Assembly (NCBI GenBank): GCA_963836005.1
Contig: CAWIHS010000003.1
Coordinates: 62,001 to 126,000, forward strand
Direction of reading: 5' to 3'
DNA length: 64,000 nt
Source: CAWIHS01 sp963836005
GTDB lineage: Bacteria > Pseudomonadota > Gammaproteobacteria > GRL18
This document shows, one piece after another, positions 26,487 to 34,390 of the stretch; positions within the stretch are counted from its first letter, which is position 1, and the number at the start of each line of letters is the position of its first letter. Made by a program: the position numbers and the translations under genes. The notes under the pieces are model-generated. The model ran no database searches. It worked only from the letters and a program-made list of their open reading frames with translations, and was not told the origin of the DNA.

Positions 26487-27446
26487 ATGAGCGAGACCAA
26501 ACATTGCAAGTTAATCATTCTGGGCTCAGGTCCTGCAGGTTATAGTGCTGCAGTATATGCGGCCCGAGCAAATCTAAAACCGGTCATGCTCACTGGTCTG
26601 GAACAGGGCGGTCAATTAATGACCACAACAGAAGTCGATAACTGGCCAGGTGATGTTGAGGGACTTCAGGGACCCGATTTGATGGACAGAATGCGCAGAC
26701 ACGCTGAGCGCTTTGATACCGAAATTATTTTTGACCAGATCGTTAGTGTAGATTTTTCCTCCAGGCCTTTCAGACTGAATGGTGACAGCAACGCGTATAC
26801 CTGTGATGCGCTCATTATCGCCACCGGCGCTTCGGCACGTTATCTTGGTCTGGAGTCAGAGGAAGCCTTCAAAGGGCGTGGTGTTTCCGGTTGTGCAACC
26901 TGTGACGGTTTTTTCTACAAAAATCAGAAGGTCATAGTCGTTGGGGGGGGAAATACTGCGGTTGAAGAAGCCATCTATCTTTCCAATATCGCTGCAGAGG
27001 TCACCGTAGTGCATCGCCGTGACAAATTCAGCAGTGAGAAAATACTCTCTGAAAAGCTGATAGAGAAATCTAAAACAGGCAATGTCAATATCGAATGGAA
27101 TAGCGCCATCGATGAAATACTGGGTGATGACAGCGGGGTGACAGGCGTCAGGCTGAAAAATACCCAGGACGGTTCAACCAAAGAGCTGGAAGCCATGGGT
27201 GTTTTTATTGCTATCGGCCATAAACCCAATACTGATATTTTTGCCGGCCAGCTGGATATGTCACATGGCTATATTAACACCCTTAAAGGTTCAGATATCA
27301 ACGCCACCATGACCAGTGTCGAGGGCATTTATGCGGCCGGTGATGTAGCTGACCATGTATATCGTCAGGCAATCACCTCGGCCGGTACGGGGTGTATGGC
27401 CGCGCTGGACGCAGAACGTTTTCTTGATAATATTGAAATTAAGTAA
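26487..27446 (+). CDS. trxB: Thioredoxin reductase
   Basis: A 319-residue NADPH-dependent flavoenzyme reducing thioredoxin. The FAD motif GSGPAGYSAAVYAARA is near residue 12, the redox-active CATC is in GVSGCATCDGFF (about residues 136-139), and the NADPH motif is GGGNTAVEEAIYL. The C-terminal GIYAAGDVADHVYRQ closes the FAD site. The length is normal. It is divergent from ald; an inverted-repeat structure follows it. Confidence 0.97.
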   Translation: MSETKHCKLIILGSGPAGYSAAVYAARANLKPVMLTGLEQGGQLMTTTEVDNWPGDVEGLQGPDLMDRMRRHAERFDTEIIFDQIVSVDFSSRPFRLNGDSNAYTCDALIIATGASARYLGLESEEAFKGRGVSGCATCDGFFYKNQKVIVVGGGNTAVEEAIYLSNIAAEVTVVHRRDKFSSEKILSEKLIEKSKTGNVNIEWNSAIDEILGDDSGVTGVRLKNTQDGSTKELEAMGVFIAIGHKPNTDIFAGQLDMSHGYINTLKGSDINATMTSVEGIYAAGDVADHVYRQAITSAGTGCMAALDAERFLDNIEIK

Positions 27447-27524
27447 TCCGTTTCCCCGAGCGTTATTCAGGAAAGCAGGAAAATAACGGATTTAGTCCAT
27501 ATTCTGAGTATTATTTTCCTGCTT
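27445..27524 (+). terminator. Overlapping inverted repeats after trxB, possible terminator
   Basis: AAGCAGGAAAATAA (27473-27486) pairs perfectly with TTATTTTCCTGCTT (27511-27524) across 24 nt. An alternative pair AATCCGTT (27445-27452) and AACGGATT (27485-27492) shares bases with the first, so the two folds compete. The downstream sequence is T/C-rich. Either a trxB terminator or part of the leader before the TolC-family gene. Confidence 0.45.
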
Positions 27525-27657
27525 ATCTTTACCCTTCTATTCTATTATTTCATGAGTTGAGTTATGATTCTGAATGGAGTTAAACAGCTTCGGTCCATGC
27601 TAAACGGCTCGATTAGTCTACAGCAAAAACTCACACTATTTGAAGGAATGGAATAAA

Positions 27658-29088
27658 GTGATATTCTCACAAACGCCTATAAAACAAAAGTACCCTGAGT
27701 TAAAGCGAGTTTTACGTAAACTCTCCTATAGTGTTACACTTTCCTGCCTGCTTTGTGCCCATGCGACGGCAGAGGATCTAATGGAAGTATACTCACTGGC
27801 CTTCGGCTTTGATCCCATTCTCAAACAGGCAAGATCCGCCAGAGATTCCATTGGTGAAAATGTAAACATTGCTTTTTCAAGGTTTCTTCCCCAGATCAGT
27901 GCTTCAGCCAATACCTTTGGCAACAGGGTTGACCGAGCAAGACTTAGCGATACCATTGAAGGCTATAATACTTACGACTACGGGATCGGTTTGAACCAGA
28001 GTCTGTTTGATAATTCAAATTATGTGAATCAGCGTATCAGCAAAATTAATGTTTCCAAAGCAGATGCTGAGCTCAATGCCACTTTGCAGGCTTTGATTAT
28101 ACGTGTAGCAGATGCCTATTTCAGAACTCTCGCAGCTATTGATAAAGTTGAATTTGCTGAAGCAGAAAAAAAAGCTATCGGCAGACAGCTGGATCAGGCT
28201 CAACGACGTTACGAAGTCGGTATTATCGCCATTACAGACGTACATGAAGCTCAGGCTGGCTACGACAATGCCAATGCAGCAGTTATTGCTGCTGAAAACG
28301 AATTACTCATCGCTAAAGAGACACTGCGTGAATTAACCGGCAAATATATCGACGAAGTCGCTCCATTGGCAGAAAAAATTCCTCTGGCACCGCCGTCACC
28401 GGAAGATATTAATCACTGGATTGACCTTGCCCTTAATGGCAACTACACTCTGCTGGCCGCAAAAGAAGGTACCTATACGGCAAAAGAGAACATTGAACTG
28501 CAACGATCCGGGCATTACCCAACCCTTGGTCTGGTAGCTTCTTATGGATACAATAGTAACAATGGACCAGGTTCTATTTCAGCTTATAATGGAAATGACG
28601 GCCTGATTGGACTTAATGTGTCTATTCCCATTTATGAAGGTAACGCGGTTACCGCAAGAACCCGTCAGGCGCAATATGATTTTCAGCAATCTCAGGATCG
28701 ATATAACGAAATACTCAACAACACTGAAAAAAGCACCCGCAGTAATTATTTAAGCGTCATCTCTGAAGTCAGTCGTGTCAAGGCATTGAAACAGGCAGTG
28801 GTCTCAAATGAAAGTGCCGTAAAAGCCACTGTAGCAGGTTTTGAAGTCGGCACACGAACCATTGTGGATGTTCTAAACGTTCAGCGTGACCTCTATCGTG
28901 CCAAGCAGGAATACTCAAATTCACGCTATATTTATATATTAAACATTCTGCTGCTGAAACAGGCTGCAGGTGAACTGGATCGACTCGATCTGGAAAGAGT
29001 CAATCAATGGTTAGGAAATAACCCTGAAAAAGTAAGTCAACGCGAATCAAATAGTAAAAAGGCTGCAAAAAACACACAGGTTAAGTAA
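27658..29088 (+). CDS. TolC-family outer-membrane channel protein
   Basis: About 476 residues from a GTG at 27658, which has AAGGA 10 bases upstream; a TTG at 27640 in frame would add six residues. A hydrophobic signal sequence (YSVTLSCLLCAHATA) precedes a mature start at about EDLMEVYSLAF. Two outer-membrane-efflux-protein repeats follow: the first with LNQSLFDNSNYVNQ and RYEVGIIAITDVHEAQAGYD, the second with VSIPIYEGNAVTARTRQA and FEVGTRTIVDVLNVQRDLY. It should form the trimeric exit duct for RND or type I exporters. The RND pair at 34.4-38.8 kb could be a partner, but that is inference. Confidence 0.92.
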   Translation: MIFSQTPIKQKYPELKRVLRKLSYSVTLSCLLCAHATAEDLMEVYSLAFGFDPILKQARSARDSIGENVNIAFSRFLPQISASANTFGNRVDRARLSDTIEGYNTYDYGIGLNQSLFDNSNYVNQRISKINVSKADAELNATLQALIIRVADAYFRTLAAIDKVEFAEAEKKAIGRQLDQAQRRYEVGIIAITDVHEAQAGYDNANAAVIAAENELLIAKETLRELTGKYIDEVAPLAEKIPLAPPSPEDINHWIDLALNGNYTLLAAKEGTYTAKENIELQRSGHYPTLGLVASYGYNSNNGPGSISAYNGNDGLIGLNVSIPIYEGNAVTARTRQAQYDFQQSQDRYNEILNNTEKSTRSNYLSVISEVSRVKALKQAVVSNESAVKATVAGFEVGTRTIVDVLNVQRDLYRAKQEYSNSRYIYILNILLLKQAAGELDRLDLERVNQWLGNNPEKVSQRESNSKKAAKNTQVK

Positions 29089-29145
29089 GGATTAGACAAT
29101 ATTTTGAAGATCGTGACTGCTTTCGGACCTAAGGGCATACAAGTG

Positions 29146-29176
29146 TTCCTCTAAAAAACGGATGGACACTATTTAG
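29146..29176. repeat. Family B repeat, single-end fragment
   Basis: CTCTAAAAAACGGATGGACA and CTATTTAG, matching the right end of the family B copies at 3260 and 58421. The other end is missing. It overlaps the stop of the CAP-domain gene. Confidence 0.45.
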
Positions 29177-31206
29177 CGTACCCGTACACCATAACTGTCG
29201 GCCAGCCTGGCAAACTCCGAACTGTTGAGAAAACCGTTAATCAAATCAAACCGCGACAGTCCTGCAGATAATCGGCCCAGCCAATAGTTTCTGCCTGCAT
29301 CATCGGCATTGCGATCTAAAATGGCCTGATAGGCAATATTAATAAAAACACTGTCCGTATGTCCTTGGCTGCTAAACTCGTCACCAAAAAAGAAGCTTCT
29401 GGCGATATCCCCTGCTGTTCTGGATCCCTGTTTTAATTTCTCAACCCAAAAATCATATCCATTGATCTCTGCTTCACGCTGCAATACCTGCTGATAGAAC
29501 CTCACTACAAATTGTTTCAACAGATACAGGGTCTCATCATCCTGGCTAAATCCAATTACAGAAAAAGCTTCACTCAGTTCAGTAAACTCCGGACTTAGCA
29601 AAAAACCATATAAGACCATATCTCTCAAAATGCCATTATTGAGCTGGTTTAACCAGTAAGTTTTACCGCCCTGATCAGCGGCTCTGTCAAACAGAGTTTG
29701 ATAGAGCCGTTCTATAAAGGCTTCATCAGGCAAACCCAGATCCGTAAATTCCGGACTATTGAAAAATCCTCGCGCAACAAATGCTGCTGACTCCAGCTGG
29801 ATCACATTGGACCAATAAGCCAATCCATTAGCATCGGCATTTCTGTTTAAAATATTGAGATATAAACGTTCAATAAATGCTTCAATAAGCACCTGGTTGG
29901 CTGAAGGTAAAGGCGCTGTCATAGAGACCGTGTATTGTTTTGAACCTGAATAGCAGCCAACCGAAGGATCACAATTTGAAATAAGCAGCGTATAAATATC
30001 ATCCTCCAGATAGAGAGTAAAAGCTTCATCCGCAACATGTACCACCTGTTTACTGGAATCGTAGAGGGTCATAAAGAAAGCCATATTGGAATACTGGCTT
30101 GAACCCGTGATTGTGGTGTCTCCATGCAATCTGAGCTGATAAGTATCTTCATCGTAGCCGTCATGGAGTTCACCGCTGATCTCTGTGCCTATGATGCTGT
30201 CGCCATTTTCCAGGGGGCGTGAAATATCAATTAAACCCGAATAATCAATATAAACCTCATAGACATAATCCTGCACACGGCCATCCTGCATGGCAACATT
30301 TGAAATCTCGACGCTATACCAGGTGTCGTATTCCCAGTCCTGAGGTGACCAGGTGATGATATTGGGTACGCCATAGCCGTTACTATCTGAATAAACATTG
30401 GTTATCGCCAGACTCTCGCCGGTAGCTATGTTGGCGACACTGATTTGTGCATTGCTAAAATAACTGGATCTATTCCTCCATATGGAGGTTTTATTTTCAA
30501 TAACCGTAAAACTCCAGGGGGTACGTTTACCATGGGACAGGTCCGAAAAAAAGAAATAAGGGTATTTCTGGTAGGGAAAAGCGACATAATCAACCTCGAT
30601 AACCGGAGGATCCGAAATTTCCTGATTAAAATTAAAAACTTTCAGGGCGGCTGGGCCATTGGTCTGTCCATAGCTTACGTATTGCAGAAAAGGATTGATC
30701 ATCCACCTTCGATGTCCCACCGCTGAAAGAGTAGAGACATTATTCGCATCATCGATCCAGCCCACAATATTTTCTAGCGGATCATTTGTATAGGAGCTGC
30801 TGTGCAGATTGGATGAACTACTGCCGTCATAAGCAGCCTGTGAATAACAGTTTGACGTTGCTGGCGGAGTATGGGTCAGAAAACCATTGGCTAATTGAAT
30901 AAAAGCGGCCTGCTGAGCCTGAAAATCATAATAAAAACTATACTCAACGGCAGGCAGATCATGCAGTTTTCTGACTTCATTCACTGCTTCAAAAGCCCTG
31001 AGTTTTGCAGCCTGTGTCAGACTGCCTTCATTGCAGGCTCCAACATCTGGCAGAGAATCGTAGAGAAAGGATGAGGAATTATACTGATTAGTATTAAAAT
31101 CTTCCAATGCCTGGATCCAGTAACTTTGATTATATTCAGCCGCAACATAAGTGCTGCATATAAATGTAGAGAAAAATATAATCCAACAATATCTTTTCTG
31201 CTGCAT
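29173..31206 (-). CDS. Secreted CAP/SCP-domain protein with four DUF4214-like repeats
   Basis: A 677-residue exported protein. A signal peptide spans residues 1-23 (CWIIFFSTFICSTYVAA). A CAP (SCP/PR-1) domain occupies about residues 65-220, with VNEVRKLHDLPAV, GFLTHTPP and the family box VGHRRWMINP. A beta-rich middle region (about 320-430, with a YQLRLHGDT stretch like a pre-peptidase C-terminal domain) follows. The last 235 or so residues are four DUF4214-like units built on FIERLYxxxLxRxADxxGxxYW...GFxxSxEF. The function of DUF4214 is not established. The neighbour at 31.6 kb carries the same C-terminal architecture on a protease, so the repeat block is probably a shared surface or matrix targeting module. 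Confidence 0.85.
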   Translation of the reverse strand: MQQKRYCWIIFFSTFICSTYVAAEYNQSYWIQALEDFNTNQYNSSSFLYDSLPDVGACNEGSLTQAAKLRAFEAVNEVRKLHDLPAVEYSFYYDFQAQQAAFIQLANGFLTHTPPATSNCYSQAAYDGSSSSNLHSSSYTNDPLENIVGWIDDANNVSTLSAVGHRRWMINPFLQYVSYGQTNGPAALKVFNFNQEISDPPVIEVDYVAFPYQKYPYFFFSDLSHGKRTPWSFTVIENKTSIWRNRSSYFSNAQISVANIATGESLAITNVYSDSNGYGVPNIITWSPQDWEYDTWYSVEISNVAMQDGRVQDYVYEVYIDYSGLIDISRPLENGDSIIGTEISGELHDGYDEDTYQLRLHGDTTITGSSQYSNMAFFMTLYDSSKQVVHVADEAFTLYLEDDIYTLLISNCDPSVGCYSGSKQYTVSMTAPLPSANQVLIEAFIERLYLNILNRNADANGLAYWSNVIQLESAAFVARGFFNSPEFTDLGLPDEAFIERLYQTLFDRAADQGGKTYWLNQLNNGILRDMVLYGFLLSPEFTELSEAFSVIGFSQDDETLYLLKQFVVRFYQQVLQREAEINGYDFWVEKLKQGSRTAGDIARSFFFGDEFSSQGHTDSVFINIAYQAILDRNADDAGRNYWLGRLSAGLSRFDLINGFLNSSEFARLADSYGVRVR

Positions 31207-31250
31207 GATTTTTCCGGCATATTGTGGTCAAAAATGATAAAAGGAATGCA

Positions 31251-31318
31251 GGTAATCCGTGTATCTTTAGGATCGTACTTGCTGTCAGTGCTATATTTCA
31301 GATGCGCTGAGCAGCACA
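31251..31318. repeat. Family A repeat, degraded copy
   Basis: AATCCGTGTATCTTTAGGAT at the left and CAGATGCGCTGAGCAGC at the right are decayed versions of the family A ends. It lies between the CAP-domain and trypsin-like genes. The remaining roughly 270 bp of that gap show no gene. Confidence 0.45.
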
Positions 31319-31591
31319 AATAATTTTGAAAATCCCGCTAAGAACAGTGTATATCAATCACTGCATACTATTTTGTGACATAGTCGCCATTATTAACGTT
31401 CATCTTCAGTGGGGATAAGGAGATGTACCAAGCTATTAGATCGATAGCATTGTTAGCTAAACCCGGAATGTTTTAGTCAGCCATTCTTTATTGATTGAAT
31501 TCATTATTTCAACCATCGGGATATAAGAAATGATGCTATTAACATGACACTGTTAACCGATATCAGGTACAGATTGTCAATAATGCCTCTT

Positions 31592-33166
31592 TTACCTTGC
31601 CGATATACCATAAAATGCAGCCAGCTCAGTGAATTCCGGGCTATTGATAAAGCCATTGACTACATCCGCTCGGGTCACACCATTTGACAGTTGATTGAGC
31701 CAATATTGCTGGCCATTTATATCAGCAGCTCGATCAAAAAATGCGTGATAAACATTATTCAAAAAATCTTCGTTACTCAAATTACGCTTAATAAATTCTG
31801 CACTCGTAAAAAACTGCCAGGCAATGTCGCCTCCCGCCCTGCCGATTCTGGCCAGTTGTTGGACCCAGTAATTAAATCCACTTAAATCGGGTTCTCGCTG
31901 CAGAACTGTTTGGTAAAATCGCTCTACAAAAAGTTTTATTTGCCATAATGCGTTATCTTCTTCGTTAAATGCTGTAACATTGAATCGATTGGCCAGTTCA
32001 GCAAACTCCTGACTCAGGAAAAAGCCATACAGCACCATTTCTCTTAATGCACCATTCTCCAACTGGCTCATCCAGTAGTTGTAACCGTCTGAATCATAAA
32101 CCCGTCCAAACAGCGTTTGGTAAAGAATATCCAGAAAACTTTCATTATCCAGTTTTATGGATAAAAATTCCTGACTGTTAAAAAATCTTAAAGAGACACT
32201 GGCCGCAGAGGCAATGTTCATTTCATTGATCCAGAACAATAATCCGTCTGGATCAGAAGAGCGGCCCAGTATATTCAGATATAATCGTTCAATATAGCTG
32301 CTGATATCATTACTGCGGGTTTCAGGAGGACTGTCGATATAGGATGCTATCCAGCCCAGGTAATTCCTCGCATCGGTATAGACACCATATTGTTCTGCTT
32401 CTGCACACCCCACTCCCCAACTGACTATACCCGCCAGCTCCCAACGATAATCCTGTGCATCATAAATCATCAGCGGGCCTCCACTGTCACCAAAACATGA
32501 ATCTTTGCCGCCGGCAGTATAACCGGCACAGATCATATTATCGGTTAAGGTAATATTGAAATTATCCGCATATGTTATCCTGCATAATTCATGATCTACG
32601 ACTGGAAGAATGACTTCCATAAGATCTGCTGATAATGAAGTATTATCAACTTCTGTAATACCCCAGCCGACCACTACTGCATCATTTCCCGCTAAATCAT
32701 TTTGGGCATCTAATGGCATCAGATCAATCTTTGGGATCATCGGCAACGGAGCCATTAATTTTATCAGCGCAATATCATTATCACTGCTGAAATCATCATA
32801 ATCCGGGTGAATAAAAATCGCTTCGACATCGACTATAGTCCCGTTTGAAACTAAACTGGTATTACCTGCATACACCTGAATATGATTTCCATATATAGAT
32901 TGAAAACCACTGCTATTATAGAAACAGTGGGCAGCAGACAGAACCCATTCATCATTGATCAAAGTACCTGCACACATATGCCCACCGAGCGGCACAACAT
33001 CACTATGGATAATAGACACAGTCCAGGGCCACTTACCCGGGCGCACTTGATCTCCATTAATAATTCTTTTAGATATTGAAACTTCACCAGGACTAACATT
33101 GGCAAGAGACGCGCTGCAAATACTAATGCAGAAGATGAATAATAAAAGAAATAGATGTCTGGACAT
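31592..33166 (-). CDS. Secreted trypsin-like serine protease with four DUF4214-like repeats
   Basis: A 524-residue exported protease. After the signal peptide (FLLLFIFCISICSASLA), SKRIINGDQVRPGKWPW resembles a zymogen activation site. The S1A catalytic triad is complete: His in VLSAAHCF, Asp in SDNDIALIKL and Ser in DSCFGDSGGPLM. The Asp six residues before the catalytic Ser suggests trypsin-like (Arg/Lys) specificity. The last 235 or so residues are four DUF4214-like units (FIERLYLNILGRSSDPDGL and similar), parallel to the CAP protein upstream. Single-gene unit; AT-rich upstream region. Confidence 0.9.
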   Translation of the reverse strand: MSRHLFLLLFIFCISICSASLANVSPGEVSISKRIINGDQVRPGKWPWTVSIIHSDVVPLGGHMCAGTLINDEWVLSAAHCFYNSSGFQSIYGNHIQVYAGNTSLVSNGTIVDVEAIFIHPDYDDFSSDNDIALIKLMAPLPMIPKIDLMPLDAQNDLAGNDAVVVGWGITEVDNTSLSADLMEVILPVVDHELCRITYADNFNITLTDNMICAGYTAGGKDSCFGDSGGPLMIYDAQDYRWELAGIVSWGVGCAEAEQYGVYTDARNYLGWIASYIDSPPETRSNDISSYIERLYLNILGRSSDPDGLLFWINEMNIASAASVSLRFFNSQEFLSIKLDNESFLDILYQTLFGRVYDSDGYNYWMSQLENGALREMVLYGFFLSQEFAELANRFNVTAFNEEDNALWQIKLFVERFYQTVLQREPDLSGFNYWVQQLARIGRAGGDIAWQFFTSAEFIKRNLSNEDFLNNVYHAFFDRAADINGQQYWLNQLSNGVTRADVVNGFINSPEFTELAAFYGISAR

Positions 33167-33395
33167 AAGGCTTATTCTCAGATGATTTCAAAAATTCAGC
33201 TTTAAACAGAAAACGTAACTTTATTTAAGTTTGTGTCATTGTGTGAATACTATCACACTGTAAACACTAGAAATATATAAAATAGGAAAAAAACATCGTA
33301 AATATCTGACATTATGCGTAACAATTGGCTTACATGAGCTGAAAATCAACACCTTTCAAATTGACAAAAAATCAGTATTTTTTATACTTGATACA

Positions 33396-33560
33396 TAGTT
33401 AGTTTCCATCCATAAATAGCCATCCTGGCTATATTATGGAAGGCAAAAGAAAAATCACACTTTTTCTTTTGCTGCATTTTCAATGATTTGTCATCATTAA
33501 AAATGGCAGCACATCCCTGTGCCACAAGTGTCCATGAAAAAACGCATGGACACTTGTTAG
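33396..33560 (+). repeat. Family B MITE-like repeat, full-length copy
   Basis: About 165 bp bounded by TAGTTAGTTTCCATCCATAA and GCATGGACACTTGTTAG. The interior shares CTATATTATGGAAGGCAAAA, TGCATTTTCAATGATTTGTC and CACATCCCTGTGCCACAAGT with the inverted copy at 58421. The central AAAAGAAAAA-TCACAC-TTTTTCTTTT block is itself a palindrome with the core inverted relative to the other copy. Confidence 0.8.
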
Positions 33561-33576
33561 TTCTTTAGCGGTCATC

Positions 33577-33945
33577 TTGAGTATGCAGTACCAGTTAGTT
33601 TTTGCCGGAGAAATAAAAGCACATCTGGACCCAGATGAGGTCAAGCAGAGCTTTGCCCGGACCTTTCATCTGTCCGAGCAGCAAATCAGCCATCTATTCT
33701 CTGGTAAAACGCACATTATAAAAAAAAATATTACCCAGGATCAGGCACTTAAATACGCAGTCAAAATGGATGAAGTCGGTGTTATCAGTTATGTCGATAT
33801 AAAAGAAAACGACATCCAGCTTCCCCCTGGAGTCAGCGCGGACAGACGTACAAGAGATAGACGGCTCAGACCTGACCGAAGATCGATAACAAGGAGTAAT
33901 ATACTCCCTGAAAGGCGTAAGGCAGATAGAAGAAAAAATACCTGA
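33577..33945 (+). CDS. Small protein with basic RR/DRR-rich tail
   Basis: A 122-residue soluble protein. Residues 3-75 (YQLVFAGEIKAHLDPDEVKQ, then HLSEQQISHLFSG and later QALKYAVKMDEVG) resemble a small alpha/beta domain that recurs at the N-terminus of many proteobacterial membrane or cytosolic proteins, with a pattern of YxLVFxGEI...LFSGxxxxIKxxI. The last 40 residues are dense in Arg/Asp with repeated DRR and RR words (SADRRTRDRRLRPDRRS, ERRKADRRK). Function unknown. The start is TTG at 33577 or ATG at 33583, neither with a clear ribosome site; a family B repeat ends only 16 bp upstream. Confidence 0.6.
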   Translation: MSMQYQLVFAGEIKAHLDPDEVKQSFARTFHLSEQQISHLFSGKTHIIKKNITQDQALKYAVKMDEVGVISYVDIKENDIQLPPGVSADRRTRDRRLRPDRRSITRSNILPERRKADRRKNT

Positions 33946-33963
33946 GTATGAAGACTGCCTGCC

Positions 33964-34374
33964 TCATTCCAGCTGCAATACCTCATTAACCCGCTGCAAA
34001 ATCGCTGTTACCTCACCTGCCGTATAAGCTTTTTTACCTTCACTGCCCCACACTACTCCCGGCCAGCAGTAATCATTTTTATACCTTCCCACCACATGAA
34101 TGTGCAACTGGCTGACAATATTACCTATATTCGCCACATTCAGCTTATCCACCTGATATTCATGCTGAATATAGTCAGATAGTTCATTCAGCTGCTGCTG
34201 GACTATCTCCTGCAAGTGAACATCCATTTGATACCATTCTGTTTTGTCGGTTTTAGGCACCAGGATAAACCAGGGAACCAGACTATTATTGAACAGCAGC
34301 AACAGACTGTTGCTTCCCTCAGAAAGAATAAAACAATCGGTTTGCAGTTGAGGATCCAGCGTAAAGGTATTCAT
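33964..34374 (-). CDS. HIT-family nucleotide hydrolase/transferase
   Basis: About 136 residues from an ATG at 34374 (MNTFTLDPQLQTDCFILSE), a start chosen because it fits the family N-terminus and avoids the overlap with the RND gene that an upstream ATG at 34422 would cause. It carries the histidine triad variant QLHIHVVGRY and an LVPKTDKTEWYQM segment. Members hydrolyse nucleotide phosphoramidates or dinucleoside polyphosphates. It follows the RND permease gene closely on the same strand and may be co-transcribed without a functional link. Confidence 0.88.
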   Translation of the reverse strand: MNTFTLDPQLQTDCFILSEGSNSLLLLFNNSLVPWFILVPKTDKTEWYQMDVHLQEIVQQQLNELSDYIQHEYQVDKLNVANIGNIVSQLHIHVVGRYKNDYCWPGVVWGSEGKKAYTAGEVTAILQRVNEVLQLE

Positions 34375-34390
34375 ATAATCCTGTTTAAGT

